The position numbers were made by a program, and so were the translations under genes. The notes beneath the pieces were generated by a model, which did not search any database, was not told the origin of the DNA, and worked only from the letters and a program-made list of their open reading frames with translations. A stretch of 64,000 nt of DNA from Flavobacterium sp. NRK F7 (lineage in GTDB: Bacteria > Bacteroidota > Bacteroidia > Flavobacteriales > Flavobacteriaceae), in NCBI RefSeq assembly GCF_024054195.1, contig NZ_JAMXLB010000001.1:646493-710492 (forward strand), in the 5' to 3' direction. Positions 53,308 to 63,502 of the stretch are shown one piece after another; position 1 is the first letter of the stretch; each line of letters starts with the position of its first letter.

Positions 53308-54365
53308 TGAATATTTGTATAGTAACTGGATCTTCAGGATTAATTGGAAGTGAATCGGTATCATTTTTTGCACAAAAATTTGATAAAGTTATAGGTATAG
53401 ATAATAACATGCGTGCTCGATTTTTTGGTGAAGAAGCTTCCACAGAATGGAATACCAATCGGTTGATAAATACGATTTCTAATTTTGAACATCATCCAGC
53501 TGATATTCGAAACATTGAGGAACTTGAAGTTATCTTTTCAAAATACAAATCAGATATAAAATTAATTGTTCATACCGCAGCACAACCTAGTCATGATTGG
53601 GCAGCCAGAGAACCTATCACCGATTTTACAGTAAACGCAAATGGAACTTTAAATTTGTTAGAAATGACGCGTTTACATTGTGAAAAAGCCGTTTTTATTT
53701 TTACATCTACCAATAAAGTGTATGGAGACACTCCTAATTACCTTCCATTAATTGAACAAGAAAAAAGATGGGAAATCGATCCGACTCATCCTTATTTTAA
53801 GGAAGGGATTGATGAAAACATGAGTATTGATCATACCAAACATTCTTTATTTGGAGCTTCAAAAGTAGCTGCAGATGTACTAGTTCAAGAATATGGAAAA
53901 TACTTTGGAATGAATACAGGTGTTTTTAGAGGTGGTTGTTTAACAGGCCCTAATCATTCTGGAACACAACTGCATGGCTTTTTATCGTATCTAATGAAAT
54001 GTGCTATCACAGGAGATAAATATACCGTATTTGGATATAAAGGTAAGCAAGTGAGAGATAATATCCATAGTTGGGATTTAGTCAATATGTTTTGGCATTT
54101 TTATCAAAATCCAAAGCAAGGTGAGGTTTATAATGCTGGTGGAGGTAGACATTCCAATTGTTCAATGGCTGAAGCCATTGAAATGTGTGAACAAATAACT
54201 GGGAAACCCATGAATTATGAATATTCAGAAACTAACAGAATAGGCGATCACATTTGGTGGGTTAGTGATGTTTCAAAGTTTAAAGAACACTATCCAGAAT
54301 GGCATTGGAAATACAATATAAACGATATTTTAACTCAAATATATGAAGCTACAATAAAAAAATAA
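53307..54365 (+). CDS. NAD-dependent epimerase with Phe in place of the catalytic Tyr
   Basis: 352 residues, extended [19 protein letters not shown] (NAD loop), [29 protein letters not shown], and [22 protein letters not shown], where the YxxxK motif reads Fxxx[13 protein letters not shown] and [15 protein letters not shown] are family features of CDP-tyvelose-epimerase-like enzymes. I recall this Phe form in related proteins, so it may be a subfamily trait. A sugar-nucleotide modifying role is inferred from context. Confidence 0.7.
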   Translation: MNICIVTGSSGLIGSESVSFFAQKFDKVIGIDNNMRARFFGEEASTEWNTNRLINTISNFEHHPADIRNIEELEVIFSKYKSDIKLIVHTAAQPSHDWAAREPITDFTVNANGTLNLLEMTRLHCEKAVFIFTSTNKVYGDTPNYLPLIEQEKRWEIDPTHPYFKEGIDENMSIDHTKHSLFGASKVAADVLVQEYGKYFGMNTGVFRGGCLTGPNHSGTQLHGFLSYLMKCAITGDKYTVFGYKGKQVRDNIHSWDLVNMFWHFYQNPKQGEVYNAGGGRHSNCSMAEAIEMCEQITGKPMNYEYSETNRIGDHIWWVSDVSKFKEHYPEWHWKYNINDILTQIYEATIKK

Positions 54366-54370
54366 ATGGA

Positions 54371-55102
54371 ATGTCATTAAGAACCAAAATAATCCAAAAG
54401 CTTGTTCATATTAATGAAAGTGTTTTCTTTTACCCAAAACTGAAAAGATTTTATAAACAAAATTTAAAAAAAGGAAATATTAATATTCTAGATGTTGGAT
54501 CAAACAGAGGACAATCAATTGATTTTTTTAAAAAAATAAATAAAGAAATTAATTTTGATGCTTTTGAACCTAACAAAAAATTATATACTTTCTTACAAAG
54601 CAAATACAAAACAAGCGCAAATATCAAATTGCATAATTTAGGTGTCAGTAATTTAAAAGGAGAGTTAATTTTTCATGAAAACATTTTAGATGAAACATCT
54701 ACTTTTGAAGAATTAAATTTAGATTCTAAATATTTAGAAAAAAAAGCAAAAGTTTTAGGCGTTTCTGTTGAAAATATTATTGTAGATAACTATAAAGTTG
54801 ATGTTATAAGATTAGCAGATTTTCTAAATGAGAATTCAAATAAGAATTATGATGTTTTAAAAATTGATGTTGAAGGACATGAATTGCAATGCTTACAAGG
54901 TCTTTTTATCAATGACAAAGATGTTTTACCTATCCGTTTCATTCAATTAGAAAGTCATAATGATGATATGTATTTAAATAATAATCAACATCAAGAAATA
55001 GAAAACATTCTATATAAAAACAATTTTGAAAAGATTGCTGAAATTAAACATGGTTTTGGAGATTTTACTGAAATAATATTTGAAAATAAAAAGTATAAAT
55101 GA
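54371..55102 (+). CDS. FkbM-family methyltransferase
   Basis: 243 residues. NILDVGSNRGQSIDFFKKI (SAM motif), FDAFEPNKKLYTFL, NLGVSNLKGELIFHEN and VLKIDVEGHELQCLQGL are FkbM features. It probably O-methylates a sugar or glycan. The gene overlaps the following glycosyltransferase gene by 4 nt (ATGA). Confidence 0.87.
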   Translation: MSLRTKIIQKLVHINESVFFYPKLKRFYKQNLKKGNINILDVGSNRGQSIDFFKKINKEINFDAFEPNKKLYTFLQSKYKTSANIKLHNLGVSNLKGELIFHENILDETSTFEELNLDSKYLEKKAKVLGVSVENIIVDNYKVDVIRLADFLNENSNKNYDVLKIDVEGHELQCLQGLFINDKDVLPIRFIQLESHNDDMYLNNNQHQEIENILYKNNFEKIAEIKHGFGDFTEIIFENKKYK

Positions 55103-55836
55103 AATTAAGTATTGTAATTCCTGCCTATAATGAAGAAGAATCTATTACTGAAACAATTCAGCAAATAGAAGAGGCTTTTGCAAAGGTTAATATTGATCAT
55201 GAAATTTTTGTAGTAAATGACAATTCAAAAGATAATACTTTAACTGTTTTAGAATCATTAAGTCAGCAATATCCTGCTTTAAAATATGAAACCAATTTAG
55301 GCCCCAATGGTTTTGGTTTTGCTGTTCGCTATGGATTAGAACGTTTTACAGGTGATTGCGTAGCGGTTATGATGGCAGATTTATCAGATTCTCCTTATGA
55401 TTTGATTCGCTATTATACCACTATGATAGAAGGGAATTATGACTGTGTGTTTGGAAGTCGTTTCGTAAAAGGCGGAAAAGTAATAGATTATCCTTTTGTA
55501 AAAAAAATAATCAATCGCATTGCCAATTTCATTATTAGAATGGTTATGGGGATTAAATATAATGATACTACCAATGCATTTAAATTATATAAGAAGGAAG
55601 TTATAGATGGAGTGAAGCCTATTTTGTCTCCCCATTTTAATTTAACCATAGAATTACCTTTAAAAGCAATTATTCGAGGTTATACCTATACAGTAGTTCC
55701 TAATTCTTGGACCAACAGAAAGTATGGGGTTTCTAAGTTAAAAATTAAAGAAATGGGTAGTCGTTACTTCTTTATTTTGATGTATTGTTTTGTCGAAAAA
55801 TATTTTTCAAGAGGAGATTTTAAAAGAAAAAAATAG
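55099..55836 (+). CDS. Family 2 glycosyltransferase (dolichol-phosphate-mannose-synthase-like)
   Basis: 245 residues. SIVIPAYNEEESITETIQQI, VVNDNSKDNTLTVLESL and the acidic motif ADLSDSPYDLI, with NGFGFAVRYGLE and WTNRKYGVSKLKI. No C-terminal membrane anchor. It transfers a sugar from a nucleotide sugar to a polyprenyl phosphate or glycan acceptor. Confidence 0.88.
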   Translation: MKLSIVIPAYNEEESITETIQQIEEAFAKVNIDHEIFVVNDNSKDNTLTVLESLSQQYPALKYETNLGPNGFGFAVRYGLERFTGDCVAVMMADLSDSPYDLIRYYTTMIEGNYDCVFGSRFVKGGKVIDYPFVKKIINRIANFIIRMVMGIKYNDTTNAFKLYKKEVIDGVKPILSPHFNLTIELPLKAIIRGYTYTVVPNSWTNRKYGVSKLKIKEMGSRYFFILMYCFVEKYFSRGDFKRKK

Positions 55837-55869
55837 TAATATATTTGCTTAAATTTTATTTAATAAATT

Positions 55870-56412
55870 ATGAAAAAGACCTTATTTTTTTTAGTGTTTG
55901 TTATTACCCTATTTTCTTGTAAAAATGAAGAGAATAATAAAGAGATTAAAGAAGAAGAAAATAAAATAGAAGTAGATGATACTTTTAAAGTTTCATTAAA
56001 CGTATTAGTAAAAAAAGACGATGATTTTCAGATTTATTATACTGAAAATAAAGGAGAAACTTTTACAGAAGAAAAATCAATTTGGGTTGCTGTAAAAGGA
56101 AATGATAATTTACAAAAAATTGTTTTTGAGATGCCAAAAGATGTCCTTCCCAACTTAGTTAGGTTTGATTTTGGTGTAAATGATAATCAAGAAGACATTT
56201 TACTATCTTCCATAGAAATGGAGTATTTTGGTAAAAAATTTATCATTGAAAAAGAAATGTTATCTGCATATTTTAGACCACTTGAATTAACACAAATCGA
56301 TTTTAATACAGGAATTTTAAGTCCAACCATACAAGATGGCAAACGAGTAGAGTCTGTGTTACACCCTCATGAAACGGTTTTAGAGCCAGAAATACAAAAA
56401 TTAATACAATAA
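55870..56412 (+). CDS. Small lipoprotein of unknown function
   Basis: 180 residues. Lipoprotein signal MKKTLFFLVFVITLFSC (Cys 17), a Glu/Lys/Asn-rich linker (KNEENNKEIKEEENKIEVD) and a beta-rich body. No recognised domain. It is the last gene before the palindromic terminator at 56441-56494. Confidence 0.6.
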   Translation: MKKTLFFLVFVITLFSCKNEENNKEIKEEENKIEVDDTFKVSLNVLVKKDDDFQIYYTENKGETFTEEKSIWVAVKGNDNLQKIVFEMPKDVLPNLVRFDFGVNDNQEDILLSSIEMEYFGKKFIIEKEMLSAYFRPLELTQIDFNTGILSPTIQDGKRVESVLHPHETVLEPEIQKLIQ

Positions 56413-56440
56413 CCTTTTTTACAGGTTTTAAAAAAATAAT

Positions 56441-56494
56441 TATAACAAAGAAATAAAGGCTGATTTTAAAATCAGCCTTTATTTCTTTGTTATA
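56441..56494 (+). terminator. 54-bp perfect palindrome, intrinsic terminator within the locus
   Basis: Bases 56441-56467 and 56468-56494 are exact reverse complements (27-bp arms), with an AGGCTGATTTT/AAAATCAGCCT core. It lies 28 nt after the lipoprotein stop and ends where the next promoter begins. It can act on either strand. Confidence 0.8.
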
Positions 56495-56500
56495 TATTTG
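56493..56500 (+). promoter_or_regulatory. -7 box of the wzx operon
   Basis: TATATTTG, an exact TAnnTTTG match, sharing its first two bases with the terminator palindrome. The start codon is 23 nt downstream. No clear -33 element because the palindrome occupies that space. Confidence 0.55.
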
Positions 56501-56523
56501 TAAGATAAAGCAATTGCACAAAC

Positions 56524-57798
56524 TTGTATACAATTTTTAAAAAATTATTTTTTAATAAAACCATAAGAAACTTTAGTGTTTATGGTTTAGGTCAGGCGGT
56601 AAACATTGTAAGTCCGTTGTTAATAATTCCTTATTTAGTGGCTATTTGTGGCATAGATAAACTCGGAATTATAGCTATGGGACAATCGATGGCCTATATC
56701 TTAATTGTTGTTGTAGATTATAGTTCCTATATAATTGGCGTAAAAGATATCTCAGTAAATAGAAATAATAAGTTAGAATTAGAGAAAATATTTATTACTA
56801 TTTTTTCATCTAAATTGCTGTTACTCTTAATTGTACTTTTGTTTATAGGTTTGCTTATTTGGTTTGTACCTTTTTTTTATAATGAGCAAGCGGCTTTTCT
56901 TTTAAGTGCTACAATAATAATTGGTCAATTTTTAAATCCAACTTGGTTTTTTCAAGGCATTGAAAATTTCAAATGGATTACAATTATTAATATTTTATCA
57001 AAGTTAATTTATGTTTTTGGAGTTTTTTTATTTATTAAAACAGAAGAGCGTTATATTGATGTAAATTTGTGGTTAGGATTGGGGTTAATACTTTCCAATT
57101 TAGTTGGTTTATTCTGGATTTTTAATACCTACAAATTTAAATTTGAAATCGCTTCCTTTTCTAATATTAAAAAATACATAATTTCTGACTTTTCTTTCTG
57201 TGTTTCCCAATTATTCCTTGCAACCAGAAACTATTCAGCAATACTTATAATTGGTTTTGTGGGTGGCGATTACCTAGCAGGGCAATTTAAAATTATTGAA
57301 CAGGTAATTAACCTTTTTAGAACGTATTTACAAATGTTTTTTAAGTTCTCTTTGAGTTATGTTTTTTTTGAAATGGATAAAGGTTTTAAACAAGGGTTTA
57401 TTTTATGGAAAAAATTTAACATAACGAATTTTATGGCACTTGTTTTTTTGCTTTTAACGGCATTCCTTTTTTCAGAACAAATTCTCTTATTCTTTAAAGT
57501 AAAAACAAATGAATTAATTGAATTAAATCTATATTTGCAAGTAGCTTTACTAATTCCTTTGCTAATAGGTATAAGCCTTCCACTGGAACAATTGCTTTTT
57601 AGTTTAGAAAAAAAGAATGTATATATTAAAATAACAATTGTAATTACGATATTAAATAGTATTGGAATTTTAATAGTGATGAATTATTTTAAACTATATG
57701 GAGTATTTGTAACATTAATACTTACTGAACTTATATTAATATTTATTTATTTGAAAGTGTTAAATCTGTTTTCAAGTAACCTTAATAGATCAAAATAA
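56524..57798 (+). CDS. Wzx-type polysaccharide flippase (MATE/MVF-like)
   Basis: 424 residues from TTG at 56524; no ATG is in frame between the upstream stop at 56506 and the first core residues. About 12 membrane segments begin at FSVYGLGQAVNIVSPLLIIPYLV. NPTWFFQGIENFKWI and SALIIGFVGGDYLAGQFKI-like segments are typical of the oligosaccharide flippase family. It would flip lipid-linked repeat units to the periplasm. Opens the second transcription block. Confidence 0.85.
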   Translation: MYTIFKKLFFNKTIRNFSVYGLGQAVNIVSPLLIIPYLVAICGIDKLGIIAMGQSMAYILIVVVDYSSYIIGVKDISVNRNNKLELEKIFITIFSSKLLLLLIVLLFIGLLIWFVPFFYNEQAAFLLSATIIIGQFLNPTWFFQGIENFKWITIINILSKLIYVFGVFLFIKTEERYIDVNLWLGLGLILSNLVGLFWIFNTYKFKFEIASFSNIKKYIISDFSFCVSQLFLATRNYSAILIIGFVGGDYLAGQFKIIEQVINLFRTYLQMFFKFSLSYVFFEMDKGFKQGFILWKKFNITNFMALVFLLLTAFLFSEQILLFFKVKTNELIELNLYLQVALLIPLLIGISLPLEQLLFSLEKKNVYIKITIVITILNSIGILIVMNYFKLYGVFVTLILTELILIFIYLKVLNLFSSNLNRSK

Positions 57799-57805
57799 AC
57801 TTATT

Positions 57806-58723
57806 ATGATAGAAAAAATTAAGTTTTTATATAAAAAAGTTTACCAGAAATGGAACTATGATGTTCATAAATCACTTTTGATTAATGGAAAAATACTTGC
57901 AACACTTAATAACCAAAAACAAGATATTGCATCCTTAGATGAAGTTGAATTTCAAGTTTTTTCTCAAAGAGGGGAAGATGGAATCATACAGTATATTATA
58001 AATAAAATTGAAATACCAAATCCAATTTTTATAGAATTTGGTGTTGAAACGTATGTAGAGTCTAATACAAGGTTCCTATTAATGAATAATAACTGGTCTG
58101 GATTAGTTATCGATGGAAGCAAAAAAAATATAAATTTCATAAAAAATGATTTTATTTATTGGAAATACAATGTAACGGCTGTTGAAAGTTTTATTACGAA
58201 AGACAACATTAATTCTTTGATCTCAAATTACACAAAAATTGAAGATATTGGATTATTAAGTGTTGATATAGACGGAAATGATTATTGGGTTTGGCAAGCA
58301 ATAGATACAATAAAACCAAGAATCGTAATTTGTGAATATAATTCAGCTTTTGGTGCAAATAAAAAGGTAACTGTTCCATACAAAGAGAATTTTGTAAGAA
58401 ATAAAGAGCATTTTTCTGAATTGTATTTTGGGGCCTCATTAGCTGCATTTTGTGATTTAGCAGATCAAAAAGGATATGATTTTATTGGTACAAGTTCTGC
58501 GGGAGTTAATGCTTATTTTGTAAGGAAAGAGTTATCATCACCGTTTGCAAAATTGAAAGAAGCAGCTGGTTTTAATGAATCAGATAATCGTGACTCTAAG
58601 GATATAAAGGGGAATTTAACTTTTTTAAGACATCATGAAAGATTAGAAATTATTAAAAACAAATTTGTTTTTGATTTAGAGGCCAACAAAGAGGTTCTTA
58701 TAAATGAAATTTTTAAAATTTAG
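57806..58723 (+). CDS. Methyltransferase-like protein of the polysaccharide locus
   Basis: 305 residues. SQRGEDGIIQYIINKIEIPNPIFIEFGVE and WSGLVIDGSK, plus LLSVDIDGNDYWVWQAI, resemble the SAM-binding core and the Asp-rich strand of FkbM-type methyltransferases. The usual glycine-rich motif (GxGxG) is replaced by FIEFGVE. Conserved in similar loci. Substrate unknown. Confidence 0.5.
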   Translation: MIEKIKFLYKKVYQKWNYDVHKSLLINGKILATLNNQKQDIASLDEVEFQVFSQRGEDGIIQYIINKIEIPNPIFIEFGVETYVESNTRFLLMNNNWSGLVIDGSKKNINFIKNDFIYWKYNVTAVESFITKDNINSLISNYTKIEDIGLLSVDIDGNDYWVWQAIDTIKPRIVICEYNSAFGANKKVTVPYKENFVRNKEHFSELYFGASLAAFCDLADQKGYDFIGTSSAGVNAYFVRKELSSPFAKLKEAAGFNESDNRDSKDIKGNLTFLRHHERLEIIKNKFVFDLEANKEVLINEIFKI

Positions 58724-58726
58724 AGA

Positions 58727-59986
58727 ATGTTAGTTTTAAAAAACAAGATTAATGTCAATACAATCCTATTTTTTCTTTGCATAGGAGTTACTTATTTTAA
58801 TTTTTTTGAATTAACATTTATGGTTTGGTTGTTAAGTTTTTTAATAACTATCAAAAATGTATATACAAAAGAATTAGTTAAATATATACTACCCTATGCA
58901 ATTATTTTAGTTATAGCAATCGTTATATCTTTTTTTTATGACAGCAGTCTATATTCAAAAATTAAAGACTTCACCTATTTATTTAAACCAATATTAGGTA
59001 TATTATTAGGATATCAATTGCTGCGTTCTCAACCAAAAGAAGCCTTCAAAACAATCATTAAAACGGGTGCAATTATAGCAATTATTCATTTGTTTTTAGT
59101 TATAAAATCAACAATAACATTAGGATCTTTTAATGTAAATTATATAAGAACTGTAGGAGGTTATTTTAGCGATTTTGAAGTATATGTAATAATAATATTA
59201 ATCTTTTACAAAAAATTTGATTTAGAATATTCTTTAAAAAAGCGAAACACATTATTATTAATCGTATCATTTTCATGTTTTTTATATTTATCGAGAACTA
59301 ATTTTATTCAATTTATAATTTTATATTTAGGACTTAAGGGATATTTATTATTTACAAAAAAAGCGGTTAAAATTATATTTATATCCTTGATAACGGTTTC
59401 TATTGCTTATGGATCAATTTGGTATATTAATCCTAAAAGACAAGGTAAAGGATTAGAAGCTTTTTTGTATAAGATTAAAATAGCACCTATTGAACCTTTT
59501 AAAACTAGAATAGACAAAGAGGATTGGAAAGATTTTAATGATAATTACAGGTCTTATGAAAACATTACAACTATTAAGCAAGTTAGTCATGGAGGAATTT
59601 TAAGTGTAATGTTTGGTAAAGGATTAGGTTCCAATATTAATTTAGGTAGAAAAATTAGAACGAATGATGGATCAGATATTCAATATATTCCAATTTTGCA
59701 TAATGGTTTTATGACTGTCTTTTTAAAATCTGGAATCCTAGGGGTTTGTTTTTTAATACTATTTATTATTTTATTATATAGACAAAAAAGGTCTTCAAAC
59801 CCTTTAATAAATCATATTAATTTTATGCTGATGGCAACTGCAGTATTTTTAATTGTTTCCAATTGGGTATTTATGGGTTTATATCTTAAACTAGATAACA
59901 AATCGATTATTATTGGTTATTTATTAGCATTACGGTTTTCAATTTTTAAAAATTTAGAAGATCAAAACACATCTAATCAAGAATGA
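58727..59986 (+). CDS. Wzy/WaaL-type O-antigen polymerase-like membrane protein
   Basis: 419 residues with about 10-11 membrane segments. The long periplasmic loop (about 230-320) is followed by LHNGFMTVFLKSGILGVCFLILF, the Wzy_C-type motif. It would polymerise repeat units or ligate glycan. It overlaps the next glycosyltransferase by 4 nt. Confidence 0.72.
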   Translation: MLVLKNKINVNTILFFLCIGVTYFNFFELTFMVWLLSFLITIKNVYTKELVKYILPYAIILVIAIVISFFYDSSLYSKIKDFTYLFKPILGILLGYQLLRSQPKEAFKTIIKTGAIIAIIHLFLVIKSTITLGSFNVNYIRTVGGYFSDFEVYVIIILIFYKKFDLEYSLKKRNTLLLIVSFSCFLYLSRTNFIQFIILYLGLKGYLLFTKKAVKIIFISLITVSIAYGSIWYINPKRQGKGLEAFLYKIKIAPIEPFKTRIDKEDWKDFNDNYRSYENITTIKQVSHGGILSVMFGKGLGSNINLGRKIRTNDGSDIQYIPILHNGFMTVFLKSGILGVCFLILFIILLYRQKRSSNPLINHINFMLMATAVFLIVSNWVFMGLYLKLDNKSIIIGYLLALRFSIFKNLEDQNTSNQE

Positions 59987-61086
59987 AAAAAATATTAGTT
60001 GATTGTCATAAATTTGATGAAGATTATCAAGGCATTACAACTTACATAGAAGGCCTTTATAAAGAATTAATTACACACAAAGAAATAAACTTCTATTTTG
60101 CTGCAAAGAACATTATTTTATTAAAAGAAGTCTTTGGTGATGCCACAAACATACATTATAAAAGACTGTATTTTTCAAATAAATGGTTCCGATTGCTTTT
60201 AGATTTTCCTAGAATAATTATAAAAAATAAAATCGACTATGCTCATTTTCAATATGTCGTTCCACCAATTAAATTATGCAAATATATAACTACGATACAT
60301 GATGTATTATTTTTAGATTATCCACAATTTTTCAATCAAAAATATATTATAAAGAATAGATTTCTATTTAATCTCTCTTCTAAATTATCAGATGTAATAT
60401 TAACTGTTTCAAACTACTCTAAAGATCGCTTGATTGCAAAACTAAATGTAAAAAAGCCAATTTATATTACGCCAAATGCAGTTAATGCCGTTTATTTTCA
60501 AAAATACAATAAAGAAGAAATCAAATCATTAATAAATCAAAAGTATTCCCTTTCACGACCTTATTTTATATTAGTAAGTAGAATTGAACCAAGAAAAAAT
60601 CATTTATTACTTTTAAAAACTTTTATAGATTATGAATATTATAAGAAATATGATTTAGTTTTTGTTGGAAAAAAAGACTTAAAATATTCTGAATTACATT
60701 CTTATTTTAATCAATTTGAATCAAACATTAAAAACAGAATTCATTTTTTAGAAAACGTCAATAATTCAGATCTTTTAAATTTAATACAAGGCGCCACATT
60801 GTCTGTTTATCCTTCATTAGCAGAAGGTTTTGGAATTCCACCACTTGAGACTTTGGCAGCAAATATTCCAACAGTTTGTTCAAATACTACCGCTATGAAA
60901 GATTTTCATTTTCTTAAGGAGTATCAATTTTGTCCAACGAGTTGTTTGAGTTTAAAAGAAAAAATAGACTTGGCATTGGAAAAGAATGGAATGGATGACT
61001 GTATCGAACAAATGAAGTTTACATATAACTGGAAAATTAGTGCAAAGAATTATTTAGAAGCAATTCAATTTAAAAATTCAAATTAG
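59983..61086 (+). CDS. Family 4 (GT-B) glycosyltransferase
   Basis: 367 residues. The C-terminal GT4 motif is VSRIEPRKNHLLLL and YPSLAEGFGIPPLETLAAN (E-x7-E). ITPNAVNAVYF is typical of the linker. It transfers a sugar from a nucleotide sugar with retention. Cytosolic or membrane associated. Confidence 0.88.
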   Translation: MKKILVDCHKFDEDYQGITTYIEGLYKELITHKEINFYFAAKNIILLKEVFGDATNIHYKRLYFSNKWFRLLLDFPRIIIKNKIDYAHFQYVVPPIKLCKYITTIHDVLFLDYPQFFNQKYIIKNRFLFNLSSKLSDVILTVSNYSKDRLIAKLNVKKPIYITPNAVNAVYFQKYNKEEIKSLINQKYSLSRPYFILVSRIEPRKNHLLLLKTFIDYEYYKKYDLVFVGKKDLKYSELHSYFNQFESNIKNRIHFLENVNNSDLLNLIQGATLSVYPSLAEGFGIPPLETLAANIPTVCSNTTAMKDFHFLKEYQFCPTSCLSLKEKIDLALEKNGMDDCIEQMKFTYNWKISAKNYLEAIQFKNSN

Positions 61087-61113
61087 TATTTTTGTTTCCC
61101 ATTCTTTTGAAAA

Positions 61114-62220
61114 ATGAAAATAGGAATACTTGGAACTAGAGGAATACCAAACCATTATGGAGGTTTCGAACAATTTGCTGAATTTTTTGCCACTTATGTT
61201 GCATCAAAAGGACATGAAGTCTATGTTTATAATTCTCACTCACACCCATATAAATTAAACAATTTTAAGGGAGTGCACATTGTTCATTGTTATGATCCCG
61301 AAAATAAAATTGGTACAGCCGGACAATTTATCTATGATTTAAATTGTATTAGAGACGCAAGAAAGCGACAATTTGACATTATTTTACAATTAGGCTACAC
61401 TAGTAGTGCAGTTTGGTTTTCTTTCCATCCAAAGAAAGCAATAGTGGTTACTAATATGGATGGTTTAGAGTGGAAAAGAACTAAGTATTCAAATAAAGTA
61501 AGGAAAGCACTTCAAGTTGCTGAAAAAATTGCGGTAAAAAAAAGTGATTATCTTATTGCCGATTCTTTAGGAATTCAAAGTTATATACAACAAAAATATA
61601 ATAAACCAAGCACTTATATTGCCTATGGTTCAAACTGCTTTGACAATCCCGATATTAAAATTTTAAATGAATACCATGTAGAAAAAGAAAAATATAATAT
61701 GATAATGGCACGTTTTGAACCAGAAAACAATATTGATATGGTATTGGAAGGTGTCGCTTTAAGTGATGATAAACAACCTATTTTGGTAATTGGTAATCAT
61801 AATACAAAATATGGAATGTATCTAAAAGATAAGTTTTCAAAATTTAAGAACATTATTTTTTTAGGAGCCATTTATAATTTAAATCATTTAGATAACCTTC
61901 GTTTCTTTTCAAATTTATATTTTCATGGTCATACGGTAGGGGGAACAAATCCATCTTTATTAGAAGCAATGGGTTCTAAAGCATTAATTGCAGCTCATAA
62001 TAATGATTTTAATAAAGGTGTTTTAAATGAAAATGCCTATTATTTTTCTTCTGCTGAAGAAGTTAAAAAAATACTACAAACAATTAAAAAAAGTGATAAC
62101 TTGCAATTCGTAGAGAATAACTACGAAGCAATTGCAAAATCGTTTAATTGGGAGAAGATAAATGAACAATATTTACAACTTTTTGAACAATGTTTGGAAA
62201 GAAATTCAACTAGAAAATAA
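61114..62220 (+). CDS. Rhamnosyltransferase-like GT-B protein (DUF1972 N-terminus)
   Basis: 368 residues. MKIGILGTRGIPNHYGGFEQFAEFF is the DUF1972 opening found in rhamnosyl/galactosyltransferases of surface glycan loci. NMDGLEWKRTKYS and GGTNPSLLEAMGSKALIAAHN are typical. Rhamnose as donor agrees with the adjacent dTDP-rhamnose genes but is inference. Its last 59 nt overlap the next gene. Confidence 0.85.
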   Translation: MKIGILGTRGIPNHYGGFEQFAEFFATYVASKGHEVYVYNSHSHPYKLNNFKGVHIVHCYDPENKIGTAGQFIYDLNCIRDARKRQFDIILQLGYTSSAVWFSFHPKKAIVVTNMDGLEWKRTKYSNKVRKALQVAEKIAVKKSDYLIADSLGIQSYIQQKYNKPSTYIAYGSNCFDNPDIKILNEYHVEKEKYNMIMARFEPENNIDMVLEGVALSDDKQPILVIGNHNTKYGMYLKDKFSKFKNIIFLGAIYNLNHLDNLRFFSNLYFHGHTVGGTNPSLLEAMGSKALIAAHNNDFNKGVLNENAYYFSSAEEVKKILQTIKKSDNLQFVENNYEAIAKSFNWEKINEQYLQLFEQCLERNSTRK

Positions 62221-63502
62221 ACAAAATATTTCGTTTATTCCTTTTTTGTTATTAATTAGTACATTGCCTTTAGCAATGGGTATTAATAATGTTTTACTGG
62301 CAATTTTCCTAGTAACATCAACTCTTTCTTTTGTAAGAAAAAAACAATATTTTTCTGTTGTTTTAGTACCACTTATTGTCTTTTTTTTATGGATGTGTTT
62401 ATCTTATTTTTGGTCTATAGATAGTAATAAAACACTCCTAAATCTTCCAAAGGAATTGCCATTTTTATTGGTTCCATTAGCTTTCATGTTCATTCCTACT
62501 TTTACAAAAGAACAAAGTAACAAGGTGCTATCTTTTTATAGTTATTCTATGATTGTTTATGTCCTATATTTTACAATAAGAGCAATTGTTAGATATAGTA
62601 TTAGTAAAAATATAGATGTCTTTTTTTACCATGGTCCAGATAATTTAACAGATACAGGATTAGTGCCAAGATTATTAAATGCCATTCATTTTTCCGCCTA
62701 TTTAGTTATTGCTTTTTTTTATTTTTTCACAAAAACGAATAAGGCTAAATTAGATTATGTTTTTTCTACATTGCTATTTGTTTTTATCATTTTGTTGTCT
62801 TCAAAAAATATTATTTTAATTTTTATATTATTAATTTTAATCCATATTTTTTTCTATTCAAAAGCTGCCAATAGGTTAAGATTGAGAAATTTAATACTTA
62901 TTTTTATACTATTTGGATTTGTTATTTCATTTAAAAATATAAAAGAACGATTCTTAATAGAATTTACTAGTAATACTAAAAAAAGCTTGTCTCATAACGT
63001 AAATGTTAATAATACAAATGGTGTTAATAGCATAAGTATCTATGAAGCATGGAATAACAAAGTTTTTACGCATAATGATTTTTTTCCTGGAACCTCCTTT
63101 AGAGCTTATCAAGTAAGAGTTTTTATAGATTTTTTAAAAGAAGAACCTATATTTTTTAAAGGTTTTGGTTTTGAAGCCTCAAGAGAAAAATTACTAGAAA
63201 AAGAAAAACAATATAATTTATATCCAGGTTATGGTAATTTAAATTTTCATAATCAATACATTCAAAATTTTGCAGAATTAGGAATTATTGGCTTTATTTT
63301 ACTTTTAATAATAGTAGCAATAAATATAAAAATAGCCTTAAGAAGTAAAGATTTTATTCATATTGCTTTTGCAATTGTAATGATAAGCTTATTTTTGACA
63401 GAATCATTTTTGTGGAGACAAAGAGGAGTGTTATTCTTTGTTCTTTTTTATTGTCTTTTAAACACAAAAAATTATGCATTAATCTATAAAAAAGTAAAAT
63501 GA
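62162..63502 (+). CDS. O-antigen ligase/polymerase family membrane protein
   Basis: 446 residues with about 11 membrane segments. [22 protein letters not shown] is the Wzy_C/WaaL motif. This start overlaps the upstream gene by 59 nt, which is long; a later start is possible, but no nearby ATG comes before the first membrane segment. This is the second such protein; one is probably the polymerase and the other the ligase. It overlaps the next gene by 4 nt. Confidence 0.75.
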   Translation: MNNIYNFLNNVWKEIQLENKQNISFIPFLLLISTLPLAMGINNVLLAIFLVTSTLSFVRKKQYFSVVLVPLIVFFLWMCLSYFWSIDSNKTLLNLPKELPFLLVPLAFMFIPTFTKEQSNKVLSFYSYSMIVYVLYFTIRAIVRYSISKNIDVFFYHGPDNLTDTGLVPRLLNAIHFSAYLVIAFFYFFTKTNKAKLDYVFSTLLFVFIILLSSKNIILIFILLILIHIFFYSKAANRLRLRNLILIFILFGFVISFKNIKERFLIEFTSNTKKSLSHNVNVNNTNGVNSISIYEAWNNKVFTHNDFFPGTSFRAYQVRVFIDFLKEEPIFFKGFGFEASREKLLEKEKQYNLYPGYGNLNFHNQYIQNFAELGIIGFILLLIIVAINIKIALRSKDFIHIAFAIVMISLFLTESFLWRQRGVLFFVLFYCLLNTKNYALIYKKVK

